Position numbers and translations under genes: made by a program. Source: DATNPX01 sp036702975 (GTDB lineage: Bacteria > Cyanobacteriota > Vampirovibrionia > Obscuribacterales > Obscuribacteraceae). From it: 64,000 bases of DNA. A model generated the notes under the pieces. It was not told the origin of the DNA and ran no database searches. It was given only the letters and a program-made list of their open reading frames with translations. Position 1 is the first letter of the stretch. Every line of letters starts with the position of its first letter. The stretch is taken from positions 310,001 through 374,000 of the forward strand of contig DATNPX010000054.1 in NCBI GenBank assembly GCA_036702975.1, read 5' to 3'. This document shows, one piece after another, positions 1-9,023 of this stretch.

Positions 1-262
1 CAACCTTGGCTTTGCCTTAGAACGAAACAGCCAACCGAAGGAAGGCGTAGACGCGTGTAAGAAAGCGATCGAACTACAGAAAGACTTTGGCGGCGCTTGG
101 GAAAATCTGGGAAATTGCCAATATGACCTAGGCGATTTAAAAGGATCTCTTGACTCATTCAATCAAGCTTTAAAGTGCGACCTGTCGATGCCAAAACGCA
201 CCGAGTTGTTGAAGGTGGTTGATGTGTTGACGAAAAAGATCGCTGAAACTGGTGGCAAATAG
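1..262 (+). CDS. TPR-repeat protein, C-terminal fragment (cut by window start)
   Basis: An open frame enters from the left edge (first whole codon at base 2) and ends at TAG 260-262, giving 86 residues. It contains one clear TPR unit (AWENLGNCQYDLGDLKGSLD, then FNQALK) and part of a preceding one (NLGFALERN..EGVDACKKAIEL). TPR units are helical protein-protein interaction repeats. The rest of the gene lies outside the window, so nothing can be said about other domains. The TPR assignment is firm; the cellular role is unknown. Confidence 0.8.
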   Translation, partial: NLGFALERNSQPKEGVDACKKAIELQKDFGGAWENLGNCQYDLGDLKGSLDSFNQALKCDLSMPKRTELLKVVDVLTKKIAETGGK

Positions 263-269
263 AGTTGCC

Positions 270-620
270 TTAGGCGGCTGGATCATCATCGCAGCCGAAG
301 TCCCGGTCGCAGTATTCTCTGACGAGCAATCTGGCTTTTTGCTTGAGAGCTTTTGCGGCGCCCATTTTGTTTTGTATGCGAGCCATCTCGGCAGCGCTCT
401 TTATCGCAAGTGCAAGCAGCAACTCGTGGTCTAGCCCAAGTTCTTCGAATATCTTGGCAGCGCGCTTGTATTCTCTTTCCGCCTCAGAAAACTTGCCCTC
501 GAGTTCGTAATGGTCTCCGAGATCCATGTACAACAATGCTACCGTCGGATGATCCTTGTCGTATTTCGAGCGCGCTTTGGTTAGCTTGGCTTTTATATTC
601 TGTTCTTGTAAATCTTGCAT
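270..620 (-). CDS. small TPR-like protein
   Basis: This 116-aa protein has a tetratricopeptide-type helical pair in the middle (YMDLGDHYELEGKFSEAERE followed by YKRAAKIFEELG, residues about 31-62). Charged helices flank it, and the tail is acidic (CDRDFGCDDDP). There is no signal peptide or membrane segment. It converges on the TPR fragment at 1-262, leaving only 7 bp between the two stop codons. It is probably a cytosolic scaffold or adaptor; no specific function is recognisable. Confidence 0.7.
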   Translation of the reverse strand: MQDLQEQNIKAKLTKARSKYDKDHPTVALLYMDLGDHYELEGKFSEAEREYKRAAKIFEELGLDHELLLALAIKSAAEMARIQNKMGAAKALKQKARLLVREYCDRDFGCDDDPAA

Positions 621-858
621 TTTCGATTGTCCATCTCGGTAATAGAGAAAGCCTGGGATTCACCCTTGATAGTGACGGCATTCCTCTCCGGTTGGTTGCG
701 CTTTCAAGCCTAAAAAATGAACCTGATTTGTGTTAAAAATTAGGGCTGGAACCTAAAAATGCCTGTTTGCGTCTGTCCCACCAGGATGCGACGATTCAAT
801 CTCATAAGAGATGTAACCTAGAAAACAGGATTCGCCTCGCATCCAGTTTCGTAAATCG

Positions 859-1836
859 ATGAAAATGCCCTCAGTTGTTGTTATTGGCGCCGGTATCGCC
901 GGGTTGAGTACGGCTATCGTTCTCGCAGAACAAGGTTTTCAGGTCAATATCTTAGCCCGAGAGCCCTCCAGCCAGACCACATCAGCTGTAGCGGCAGCAT
1001 TTTGGTATCCGTACAAGGCATACCCAGAAGAGAAAGTGGCTGCCTGGGGGGCTAAAACCTTTGAGATGTTCGAAAGTCTTGCCACCATAAGTAGTACCGG
1101 TGTTAAATGGATGCGCCTTGTACAAATCACTGACGAGATAGAACCTCCGTGGTGGAGCAAGACGGTAAGAGATTTTTCCGCTGCTGCTGCAGAGGAACTT
1201 CCGATTGCATACGCTTCCGGCATTGCCTTTGATACTTTTGTTATCGACTCTTCCGTCTATCTGCCGTTCTTGAACGAATCTCTCAACAAACGGGGCGTTA
1301 GTTTCTTCTATGAAGATGTTGGCTCGCTCAATGCGGTGTTTCAACGATTTGGAACCGAGCGCTCAGTCGATTATGTGGTCAATTGTTCAGGGCTTGGTGC
1401 TCGATCGCTGGCGAACGACAATGATCTGCACGCAGCAAGAGGCCAGGTCGTGAGAATCAAAAAAGGAGATGATGATAAGGCATTTTTAGACGCCGCATCG
1501 CACACTCGATTCGCGCATTGTATACCGAGAATATCTGATACCATACTCGGTGGCACTTACGAGGAGCGAGTGGAGGACCCCATTCCATCATCACAAGAAA
1601 TAGAGTCCATCATTACCCGTTGCCAATCGTTAATGCCCAGGTTAAAAGCACTCCCAAAGGAAGACATATTGCAGGTCTCATGCGGATTCAGACCGGTACG
1701 GTCGAGCGTTAGACTCGAAAAAGAGGAAGTTTCGCCGGGAAAATTCGTTTTTCATAATTACGGACATGGTGGCGCGGGCTATACCCTTTCTTGGGGGTGT
1801 GCCCTTGCGGTGTTAGAGTTGATGCAAAATATATAA
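859..1836 (+). CDS. D-amino-acid oxidase-like FAD-dependent oxidoreductase
   Basis: This 325-aa protein is the usual length for the DAO family. The N-terminus has the Rossmann FAD-binding signature VVVIGAGIAGLSTAIVLAEQG, followed by the acidic/basic end of the second strand. The C-terminus has CGFRPVRSSVRLE, which contains the substrate-carboxylate arginine region of D-amino-acid oxidases, and the family signature FHNYGHGGAGYTLSWGCA. Family members oxidise D-amino acids (or D-aspartate) to 2-oxo acids, making ammonia and hydrogen peroxide. The substrate cannot be fixed from sequence. It stands alone between divergent or convergent neighbours. A second ATG lies two codons in, and no strong Shine-Dalgarno separates the two. 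Confidence 0.85.
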   Translation: MKMPSVVVIGAGIAGLSTAIVLAEQGFQVNILAREPSSQTTSAVAAAFWYPYKAYPEEKVAAWGAKTFEMFESLATISSTGVKWMRLVQITDEIEPPWWSKTVRDFSAAAAEELPIAYASGIAFDTFVIDSSVYLPFLNESLNKRGVSFFYEDVGSLNAVFQRFGTERSVDYVVNCSGLGARSLANDNDLHAARGQVVRIKKGDDDKAFLDAASHTRFAHCIPRISDTILGGTYEERVEDPIPSSQEIESIITRCQSLMPRLKALPKEDILQVSCGFRPVRSSVRLEKEEVSPGKFVFHNYGHGGAGYTLSWGCALAVLELMQNI

Positions 1837-1896
1837 GAACGCCTGTTTCTAACTGCCAACGACTTGTGAATGAAATCGTTTACGGTAGCCCGGTGT

Positions 1897-2781
1897 CTAT
1901 TGCTGAAGTCGTTGTTGAGCAATGGCTCCAGCTTCCACATGCGCAACCAACGTCTCTTCAATCTTGGCAAGAGCTGAACCGTATTCTTCTTTGCGCTGCC
2001 AAGCCTTGCTAGCAAGTTGCCGGTCGTTGTGCTCGTAAGCGAATTCGGTTCTGTCTTTCCATAGAGCAAGGGCCTCGCGTTGTGCCGTCGTAAACTGCTC
2101 TAATTCGCTTACCACCTTGTGGTTGATCTGCACCCAGTCTTCGAGCTGTTCTTCACTCAACTCGGAAACTATGGTGACGAGCGACTCTTTATAGCTCAAA
2201 TGAAACTCCTCGTTAATCTGAGCGAGAAGCCCAAAGAGTAGGCGGAAGGAGTGTTCGACATCAGCTTCCTTGTCCTTGAACGCCACTACATCTTTTTCCG
2301 AAAGCATTTCTTCAGTAGGTTTGGTAACACCTGCCAGTACGGAAAACTCTGTGCTCAGTTTTTGGACCTGTGATTTTACCTGTGCCAGGTCGGTAACTTC
2401 GAATGCATCGACTTTGAGGCTGACCAAACTCTCGATTATCCGTCCGGCAAGTTCCAGCGCCAGTTCAAGGTTCTCAAGTTCGTAGAGATTTTCTGTTAGC
2501 GCTGTCGAAACCTGTCTGTGTCTTTGCAGCGATGTTTCGGCTTGTTCAAATTGCGAGGAAGTAAATCGGTCGGCAGTCATCACCTCACCTGAATCGGTGC
2601 GGAACTGCGCTCTTGTTTGCGCTGACCGCTTATGGTCTTGCATCCGCTCCCATTGGTGGGCAAGCTTCTCCTCGTGGGCCAGTGCTATTGCAGTCAGTTC
2701 TTGATGTGTTGCCGTCGCGGAATTAAGCGCCCGGCGCGCCTCAACTATCAGCGGTTTTGCTTTGACCAACGAAGTGACCAT
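1897..2781 (-). CDS. hypothetical coiled-coil protein
   Basis: A 294-aa, almost entirely helical, charged protein with heptad-like Leu/Ala/Glu patterning throughout (for example ENLYELENLELALELAGRIIESL). It has no signal peptide, membrane span, cysteine cluster or known catalytic motif. It starts at an ATG at 2781 and ends about 60 bp from the oxidase gene, which converges on it. I do not recognise the family. A structural or scaffolding role is possible but unproven. Confidence 0.6.
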   Translation of the reverse strand: MVTSLVKAKPLIVEARRALNSATATHQELTAIALAHEEKLAHQWERMQDHKRSAQTRAQFRTDSGEVMTADRFTSSQFEQAETSLQRHRQVSTALTENLYELENLELALELAGRIIESLVSLKVDAFEVTDLAQVKSQVQKLSTEFSVLAGVTKPTEEMLSEKDVVAFKDKEADVEHSFRLLFGLLAQINEEFHLSYKESLVTIVSELSEEQLEDWVQINHKVVSELEQFTTAQREALALWKDRTEFAYEHNDRQLASKAWQRKEEYGSALAKIEETLVAHVEAGAIAQQRLQQ

Positions 2782-2910
2782 ATGTGCTTAGTGACCGAAA
2801 TTCCCATTCATGCCCCGGCGGCTGTTCTTAGTGTAACAGTTCATGAGGAAGGGCCTATCAGCGCCCGCTTGTTGGTGCGAAATCTCAGTAACGGTTGTGT
2901 AACGATATTC

Positions 2911-2946
2911 CTCTAAAAACGGCTAGGGCTGCCATTGAGGCAGCCC
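2911..2946 (-). terminator. rho-independent terminator of the small secreted-protein gene
   Basis: A perfect 8-bp inverted repeat, GGGCTGCC (2926-2933) and GGCAGCCC (2939-2946) with a 5-nt loop, lies 25 bp past the stop of the minus-strand gene at 2972. On the minus strand a run of five T follows after a short spacer. The T-run is offset by about 7 nt, so efficiency is uncertain. Confidence 0.6.
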
Positions 2947-2971
2947 CGGAGTCGGTTCCACGTAAGACTGT

Positions 2972-3214
2972 TTAGAATATTGCACGTGCTACGCCGCTAA
3001 GAAAGCCGCCATGATATCCGCAATATGGGTTGTAGCCGTAGTTAACAGGTTGAGCATAGGCACCATAATAATATGGATTGTGCTCAGCTCGCCAGATTCT
3101 TCGTGCCTCATGGCGAGACATGTAACCCGGATAACATTGGCTCCAAGCGGCCTGTGGAACTAACTGAAACATTGCAAGAGCCGCTACTACTGGTAGTATC
3201 ATTTTGAATTTCAT
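2972..3214 (-). CDS. small secreted Tyr-rich protein
   Basis: This 80-aa protein starts MKFKMILPVVAALAMFQLVP and has a classic Sec signal peptide ending near QAAWS. The mature part is rich in Tyr, Gly, His and Pro and holds three Cys. The open frame extends 11 codons further upstream, but the ATG at 3214 is preceded by a strong AGGAGGGG and starts exactly at the signal peptide, so I chose it. It is probably exported to the periplasm or cell surface. No family is recognised. Confidence 0.65.
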   Translation of the reverse strand: MKFKMILPVVAALAMFQLVPQAAWSQCYPGYMSRHEARRIWRAEHNPYYYGAYAQPVNYGYNPYCGYHGGFLSGVARAIF

Positions 3215-3368
3215 AACCCCTCCTAAGCCGTTACGCATATTCATCAACCTTCAACTGACTAGATAGACGGCCAGTCTAAGTCGATGATTCCAAAAATACG
3301 GCTCTCTAGCTAAGAATTTCGTGGACAATTTGTGGATTGCAAGCCGAGGGCGAGGCTGAAAATAGTGC

Positions 3369-4586
3369 TTAGTGCAGGAAGGCGAGTGGATTGTTGGGCT
3401 TGCCGTTTACACGCACTTCAAAGTGCAGGTGCGGACCAGTCGAGAAACCAGTGGTGCCTTCGTATCCTACAATGTCGCCTTTAGCAACGTTTTGATCTAC
3501 TGCTACATTTGTTTTACTCATGTGAGCGTACAACGTCGCCATACCTTTGCCATGGCTGAGAATCACGACCTTGCCGTAGCCGCCATACCAACCGGTATAA
3601 AGTACGTTGCCGCTATCTGCGGCTCTAACTGCAGCGTGGTTAGGACCAGCCAGATCGACTCCTGTGTGGAACTTTCTTACTCCGAATATAGGATGCCTAC
3701 GCCAGCCGAATGGAGAGGTAACGGGGCCGCTGATAGGCATAGCCATGTTGCCGCTGCCGCTCACCATTACTTTGTTCGAACGGCTCTTTGATGCTGCTAA
3801 TTCCTGGATTTGTGTCTCCAGGCGTTGCGACTCTTCTGCCAACTGTTTCTCAGCTTGTTCATAGAAATTTTGCTGAGTTTTCAGCTTGCCTGCGACCTGT
3901 TCTTCGTCGACTTTCTCTTTGGCCATAGCGATGGCTTTTCTTGCGAACTCGCTAACGAGCGCACCCAATTGATTTCGCTGCTCACCGAGCTGACTTTTGT
4001 TAGCTTCTAGTGCACTCGCTTTAGCACGCAGAGTGTCGAGAAGAGACTTGTCCTGCTCCGCTACGCGTTCTTGAAAATACAATCTGTCCAGTAACGCCGG
4101 TAACGAATCGACTTGCAGCATCATTTCCAAGAATGAAACGCGCTGTCCTTCGAATATCTCCCGCAATCTCTTTGCGGCTGCGCTGGCAACGTCGTCTGTT
4201 GTCTCTTGCGTTTTCTCAATCTTTTCTTCTGTCTGAACAATCTTGGTTTCAGTTTTGGCGAGCTTTTCGGTATGGACGTGAAGAACAGTCTTCGTCTTGT
4301 CCAAATTCTTATTGATCTCATTGATGTGCCGACGAACCTGCTCGTGCTTCTTTCTCAGTTCGGAGGCTCGCTTTTGATAATCAAGGCGGCGCTTTTCGAG
4401 TTGCATCAGGCGGCTGTGTGCGTCAGTAGGCATTCCAGCATCAATAGCGGCACCAATTGTTTGAGTACCGGCAAAGCTCGGCCACGCAGATTGCGCGGCA
4501 GCCACAATCAGACACAAGGTCGAAAGGAGGAGAGTTCTTTTTGGTTGGCGCAGTCCTGACATACTGAAGGACATCTCGCTTGTCAT
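3369..4586 (-). CDS. M23 family murein hydrolase (EnvC/NlpD-like) with coiled coil
   Basis: A 405-aa exported protein. An N-terminal hydrophobic signal segment (about 18-36) is followed by a long coiled coil (about 60-270) and a C-terminal LytM/M23 domain. Zinc ligands are visible: H307 and D311 in FHTGVD, plus the HxH pair H386/H388 in GPHLHFEVR. H355 in YAHM is the usual catalytic histidine. All active-site residues are present, so it may cut peptidoglycan itself rather than only activate amidases as EnvC does. It is probably involved in cell separation or wall remodelling. It is monocistronic. Confidence 0.9.
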   Translation of the reverse strand: MTSEMSFSMSGLRQPKRTLLLSTLCLIVAAAQSAWPSFAGTQTIGAAIDAGMPTDAHSRLMQLEKRRLDYQKRASELRKKHEQVRRHINEINKNLDKTKTVLHVHTEKLAKTETKIVQTEEKIEKTQETTDDVASAAAKRLREIFEGQRVSFLEMMLQVDSLPALLDRLYFQERVAEQDKSLLDTLRAKASALEANKSQLGEQRNQLGALVSEFARKAIAMAKEKVDEEQVAGKLKTQQNFYEQAEKQLAEESQRLETQIQELAASKSRSNKVMVSGSGNMAMPISGPVTSPFGWRRHPIFGVRKFHTGVDLAGPNHAAVRAADSGNVLYTGWYGGYGKVVILSHGKGMATLYAHMSKTNVAVDQNVAKGDIVGYEGTTGFSTGPHLHFEVRVNGKPNNPLAFLH

Positions 4587-4956
4587 GTAGGGTTTAGGAC
4601 CAGCAGTTTACCACTCATATCCCGGCGGCGTCCCTGGTCTTAACGGCTTTAAACCCTTCCTACACGACCGATTGTCCAGCAAATAGCGCCTCTGCTCAGT
4701 CATATATATCTGACGGAGGCATCCTGCAAATGTTCGTAAAACATAAAGCCTGTCTCACATTGGCTGTCATTTTATTACGATTTGCTCATGCCGCCTGCGA
4801 GCGGCGATATAATTCATGTTTGCCAGTTTTATGCGGTCAAATCATTTGTCTAGCGCCGCTTCTGCCGAGTATCGGGGGCGATTGGCTTGGGCTTTAACGG
4901 CATCCCTGTCTGGATCGTAATTCAAACACCAATTAGCTACTAGCTAAAGGATAAGT
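4587..4956 (+). promoter_or_regulatory. 370-bp intergenic region with candidate promoter for the aldehyde dehydrogenase gene
   Basis: This spacer separates the divergent M23 and aldehyde dehydrogenase genes. A perfect TATAAT sits at 4808-4813 on the plus strand. The best -35-like element (TTGCTC, 4782-4787) is 20 bp upstream, longer than ideal, so the promoter call is tentative. It would give a leader of roughly 135 nt. No gene, tRNA or repeat was seen in the rest of the spacer. Confidence 0.3.
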
Positions 4957-6396
4957 ATGTTGAAAGAAATGGTTCGCTATTCTCTCGGTGTTAAAGGTGC
5001 AAAGGCATCGTCTGTAATGGAAGTCAAAAGTCCGTTCGGCGGAGAAGTTTTGGCTGAAATAGAGCTCGCCGACGCTGATGCAATCGACAAAGCACTCAAA
5101 ATCAGCAAGGATGTTTTCACTAGCACGATGCGAACTCTGCCTGCCTACAGGCGCTCTGAGATTTTGCAGCGGACATCTGAACTCTTGCTGCAGCGCAAAG
5201 AAGAGCTGGCACGCACCATTGCTTCCGAAGGTGGCAAGCCAATCAAAGATGCGCGTATCGAAGTCGCACGTGCGGTGAATACTTTTGCGATAGCAGCCAG
5301 AGAAGTAATGCATCTTGATGGCGAACAGTTGCCTATGGATGTTTCGGCCGGCAACGACCATCGTTTTGGGATCATCGTCAGAGAACCGATTGGTGTCATC
5401 GGTGCTATCACGCCATTTAACTTTCCCCTTAACCTCGTGGCGCACAAAGTTGCTCCAGCTCTTGCAGGGGGCAATACAGTTGTTTTGAAACCGTCTTCAG
5501 CCACTCCCATCGCCAGTTTCAAACTGCTCGAGATTTTAACCGAAGCAGGGCTCCCGGAAGGGGTATTGCAGGTGGTGCCTTGTCGTGGCTCTCAAGGCAA
5601 TGCCTTGGTTCGCGATGAGCGTGTTGCCCTGATCAGTTTCACAGGTAGCCCTGAGGTGGGTTGGCGCTTGCGCAAAGAGATTCATGAAGGTACGCGGATT
5701 GCACTCGAGTTGGGCGGCAATGCGGCTCTGGTCGTGCATGATGATGCTGACCTGGAGTTGGCGGCGAAAGCTGCCTGCCGTGGTGGCTATGCGCATTCCG
5801 GTCAAACATGCATCTCTGTGCAAAGAATATATGTACAAGCGAAAGTCTATGATGAATTTTTGAAGATCTACAAGCCAATGGTAGTAGCTCTTAAAGTTGG
5901 CGATCCTCTAGACGAGAACACGGATATGGGACCAATGATCGACGCCGACGCTGTCGAGAACACAAGGCAGATGGTTGACCAAGCTTTGGGAAGTGGTGCT
6001 TCGCTCGCCTGTGGTGGCAAGTATAATCCGAAGAATTGCGTCGACCCAATTGTTTTGACAGGCACCACGCATGATATGACTGTAGTGCATAAGGAAGTGT
6101 TTGGGCCGGTTACAGCGGTCATGAAGTATGACACTATCGATGATGCCGTCAAAGCTGTTAACGATTCACGTTATGGCATCCAAGCCGGTATCTTCACTAA
6201 AAATCTTGAGGTGGCATTCTATGCAGGTCGTAACATGGATGTCGGTGGTGTAATCGTAAATGATGCCCCAACATTCCGTGCCGACCACATGCCGTATGGA
6301 GGCAGAAAAGAGTCAGGCTCTGGCCTGGAAGGTGTTAAATACGCCATTCACGAAATGACGCAGCCTAAGTTCATCTGTCTCAACCTGCCTCGCTAA
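4957..6396 (+). CDS. NAD(P)-dependent aldehyde dehydrogenase
   Basis: This 479-aa protein has the usual length and layout of the ALDH superfamily. Seen in order are the substrate/cofactor segment ITPFNFPLNLVAHKVAPAL, the NAD-site lysine in VLKPSSATP, FTGSPEVGWRL, the general base E251 in LELGGNA, and the nucleophile C285 in SGQTCISVQR. Such enzymes oxidise aldehydes to acids. The overall look resembles lactaldehyde/succinate-semialdehyde or non-phosphorylating glyceraldehyde-3-phosphate dehydrogenases, but the substrate is not decidable. An AAAGGA sits before the ATG. It lies 58 bp upstream of the NanE-like gene and may be co-transcribed with it. Confidence 0.93.
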   Translation: MLKEMVRYSLGVKGAKASSVMEVKSPFGGEVLAEIELADADAIDKALKISKDVFTSTMRTLPAYRRSEILQRTSELLLQRKEELARTIASEGGKPIKDARIEVARAVNTFAIAAREVMHLDGEQLPMDVSAGNDHRFGIIVREPIGVIGAITPFNFPLNLVAHKVAPALAGGNTVVLKPSSATPIASFKLLEILTEAGLPEGVLQVVPCRGSQGNALVRDERVALISFTGSPEVGWRLRKEIHEGTRIALELGGNAALVVHDDADLELAAKAACRGGYAHSGQTCISVQRIYVQAKVYDEFLKIYKPMVVALKVGDPLDENTDMGPMIDADAVENTRQMVDQALGSGASLACGGKYNPKNCVDPIVLTGTTHDMTVVHKEVFGPVTAVMKYDTIDDAVKAVNDSRYGIQAGIFTKNLEVAFYAGRNMDVGGVIVNDAPTFRADHMPYGGRKESGSGLEGVKYAIHEMTQPKFICLNLPR

Positions 6397-6454
6397 AGGA
6401 GCCGACGGATAGAGCCAAACAGCCCAACAGCCCAACAGGAAACAGCCAAAGAAT

Positions 6455-7198
6455 ATGACTGCTAAAAAGAAATGGGATGCGGTTGCGCGCCTCGAAGGAG
6501 GATTGATCGCATCCTGCCAGGCAAGCACCGGCGAGCCCCTGTGCGCGCCTGAGCATATCCTTGCTCTGGCACTTGCTACGCTAAACGGTGGCGCCATCGC
6601 TTTACGGCTCGAAGGGGCCGCGAATATCAAATATGTGCGTCAAAACTCCAAAGTGCCATCGTCTATTCCAATCATCGGCCTGATTAAATCAGATCTGATT
6701 GCAGATGAAGATCGACTGTATAAAGCCTACATCACGAGCACATTTGCCGAAGCAGAGTCAATCGCCAACGCCGGTGCGGATATTGTTGCGCTCGATGCCA
6801 CAGGGCGAGAGCGGCCAGATGGAAGTTCACTCGAACAGATGATCAAGCGCATTCATAAGGAGCTGAACAAGCCGGTTTGGGCGGACTGCGCTCGTTTTGA
6901 GGAGGCAGTTGCTGCCGCCTCTTACGGTGCAGACATCCTGTCAACAACGCTGTTTGGTTACACGGCGGAGACAGCATCAGCGATTGAGCCTGGTCCAGCA
7001 CTCGAAATGCTGAGTCGGTTGCTCGGAGCCGTCGATGTGCCGGTAATTCTAGAAGGACGTATTTGGCATCCTGATGAATTGACGGCTGCATTTCTTCGCG
7101 GAGCTTATGCCGTAGTTGTTGGTTCAGCCATCACAAGACCGACTTTGATTACTGAGCGATTCGTGAAAGCGATTCCGGTGCGCCAACCGAGCTCATAA
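6455..7198 (+). CDS. nanE: N-acetylmannosamine-6-phosphate 2-epimerase-like protein
   Basis: A 247-aa TIM-barrel protein with NanE-family landmarks: GGLIASCQA near the start, PIIGLIKSDL, ADIVALDATGRERPDG, a second barrel-half match ADILSTTLFGYT, and VILEGRIWHPDE followed by GAYAVVVGSAITRP. NanE converts ManNAc-6-P to GlcNAc-6-P in sialic-acid/amino-sugar catabolism. No other nan genes are nearby, so the pathway here is unclear; it may serve in cell-wall amino-sugar recycling. The ATG is followed closely downstream by the rhomboid gene (7-bp gap), suggesting an operon. Confidence 0.85.
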   Translation: MTAKKKWDAVARLEGGLIASCQASTGEPLCAPEHILALALATLNGGAIALRLEGAANIKYVRQNSKVPSSIPIIGLIKSDLIADEDRLYKAYITSTFAEAESIANAGADIVALDATGRERPDGSSLEQMIKRIHKELNKPVWADCARFEEAVAAASYGADILSTTLFGYTAETASAIEPGPALEMLSRLLGAVDVPVILEGRIWHPDELTAAFLRGAYAVVVGSAITRPTLITERFVKAIPVRQPSS

Positions 7199-7205
7199 GC
7201 GACTT

Positions 7206-8909
7206 ATGCGCGATCAGTTTCAGCTTTGGTTGGTTCCGGCGATCCTAACGGCCTTACTTACCTTTTGGTTCAGGCGGAAGTTAACCTGGTCTTTTGGATG
7301 GCCTTTGTATGTTCAATCATTTTCAGTTGTTCTGTCCGGAACGATCGGATTGCTGATAGGTCCCAAACCCCTCTGGACCTGCATTACCTGGGGTTTGTTC
7401 ATAATGTTCTTGATTGTGCCGAATCTCCTCGTGCGCCGCTGTGAGCAGTGTCTGGCCCTGTTGGATTCTGGTGGTCTGCTCAAATTTTCTGCCCGCTTGC
7501 CATTTTTTTATTGGGGACAACTGGGAGCGTTTTGGAGCTCTGTGTATAGCAGCTACGCGCATTACATGTGCTCGAATGAGGAAGCCGGAAACGCAGCGCT
7601 GGCTATCTGGAATAACAGGGATCTGCCGCAATTTTTTCGAGAACAGATAGATGCAGCAAGGCTAACTAGTGCAGCCTTGTTATGGGATTGGGACACCATT
7701 ATCGCCACATTCTATGAACGCTTGCCGACAATCAGATCGGCTTCGTTATGTCTACAAGCTAGTCGTGCATTTGCCGAAACAGGGCAGTTTGAGATGGCCA
7801 CTCAATGTCTGAAGTCGGCCAATCTGCCCAATCAAAGGCTTGGTGTAAACAGCCTTAATATCACCTATTTGCAGTATTTCGCCTTGCTTGGTGCCGGTGA
7901 TTACACCAACATCATCATTAAACAATTGGCAAAGAAAGAAGTTTTGCCAAAGACGATTCTCGATTTTTGGTGGGCGCGATGTCTGAGTGCACAGGGGAAA
8001 AATCAAGAAGCTGCGGACTTGTTGCGCGAGCTTATCGTTCGTCTAAATATGGCAGATTCTAAGCTGAGTGAGACAGCACCAGTATGGTTGTCTCGTCTAC
8101 GAAAACAGCTGAACATCATCGATCAGAAGTTAGCCGGAACCCTGCCTCATTTTGATCCTGGTCCTTTTCACAATCAGGTCGAGGAGATCTGGTCGAACTA
8201 TCAGACGGCAGTTGAAGCGGGTGAAATCGTCTTACCACGAAGGTCGTCAGTTTCCGTCAACACCTTACTGATCTTCTGCATCGCCGGATATGTTTTATCA
8301 GGATGTGCCGACCTTTTGGATAACGAATTCGTTCTCCACATTTTGGGACCGATGGCAGACCAAATCAGTGATTACGTAGGGAAACAAGGTCTTTGGATGC
8401 TAAAGACTTTTGATTTGGACAAAGCCTTTGTTTTAAGGGGGGAAGTCTGGCGCCTTTTAACCTATATGTTTTTGCACGGAAATTTGAGCCATCTGTTGAT
8501 GAATCTGATCGGTCTCATCTGGTTTGGACGGATCTGCGCTGGCGTGTATGGAGAGTGGCGTTTCCTGACTATATTCTTTTTCTCTGGCATAGTTGGTGGT
8601 GTTGCCCAATTGATTTTCGGCTCCGCCCCGGCCGTTGGTGCTTCTGGTGGCGTTTTTGGAGTACTAGTCGCTGTTCTAATCGCTATGTTCAACTTGCGAG
8701 CGAAATTGCCAGACCAAGTACGCAAGGGAGAGCTACGTTGGATGACGATAATGGCTGCAGGACAAGTGGTATTGGACAGGTTGATTCCGGGCGTGGCCGG
8801 CATGGTGCACTTGGGTGGCATTGTGGGAGGGCTTACAATTAGTGTGCTCCTATTCCCGAGAATGAGGTCTAAGCCGTCTTCTCCGGTCTCGATTAACGGT
8901 CAGAAATAG
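7206..8909 (+). CDS. rhomboid intramembrane serine protease with large N-terminal helical domain
   Basis: A 567-aa membrane protein. Two or three membrane segments at the N-terminus (about 1-75) are followed by about 250 residues of soluble TPR-like helices. The C-terminal third is a rhomboid core: HGNLSHLLMN, the nucleophile S480 in GASGGVFG and the catalytic H535 in VHLGGIVGG. Rhomboids cut transmembrane substrates within the membrane. The catalytic Ser/His dyad is intact. The long helical insert between membrane parts is unusual and could recruit substrates. The start is close behind nanE, which suggests translational proximity rather than a shared pathway. Confidence 0.88.
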   Translation: MRDQFQLWLVPAILTALLTFWFRRKLTWSFGWPLYVQSFSVVLSGTIGLLIGPKPLWTCITWGLFIMFLIVPNLLVRRCEQCLALLDSGGLLKFSARLPFFYWGQLGAFWSSVYSSYAHYMCSNEEAGNAALAIWNNRDLPQFFREQIDAARLTSAALLWDWDTIIATFYERLPTIRSASLCLQASRAFAETGQFEMATQCLKSANLPNQRLGVNSLNITYLQYFALLGAGDYTNIIIKQLAKKEVLPKTILDFWWARCLSAQGKNQEAADLLRELIVRLNMADSKLSETAPVWLSRLRKQLNIIDQKLAGTLPHFDPGPFHNQVEEIWSNYQTAVEAGEIVLPRRSSVSVNTLLIFCIAGYVLSGCADLLDNEFVLHILGPMADQISDYVGKQGLWMLKTFDLDKAFVLRGEVWRLLTYMFLHGNLSHLLMNLIGLIWFGRICAGVYGEWRFLTIFFFSGIVGGVAQLIFGSAPAVGASGGVFGVLVAVLIAMFNLRAKLPDQVRKGELRWMTIMAAGQVVLDRLIPGVAGMVHLGGIVGGLTISVLLFPRMRSKPSSPVSINGQK

Positions 8910-9023
8910 CTGGCTCTTTTAACAGTGCGAAAAGTTGCAACAAGAAAAATAGCAACTTCCACTAAACTCATGGAAATGGCTGATATCATCAATACGTGTC
9001 CGACCTTGATGTGAGTACTTGCC

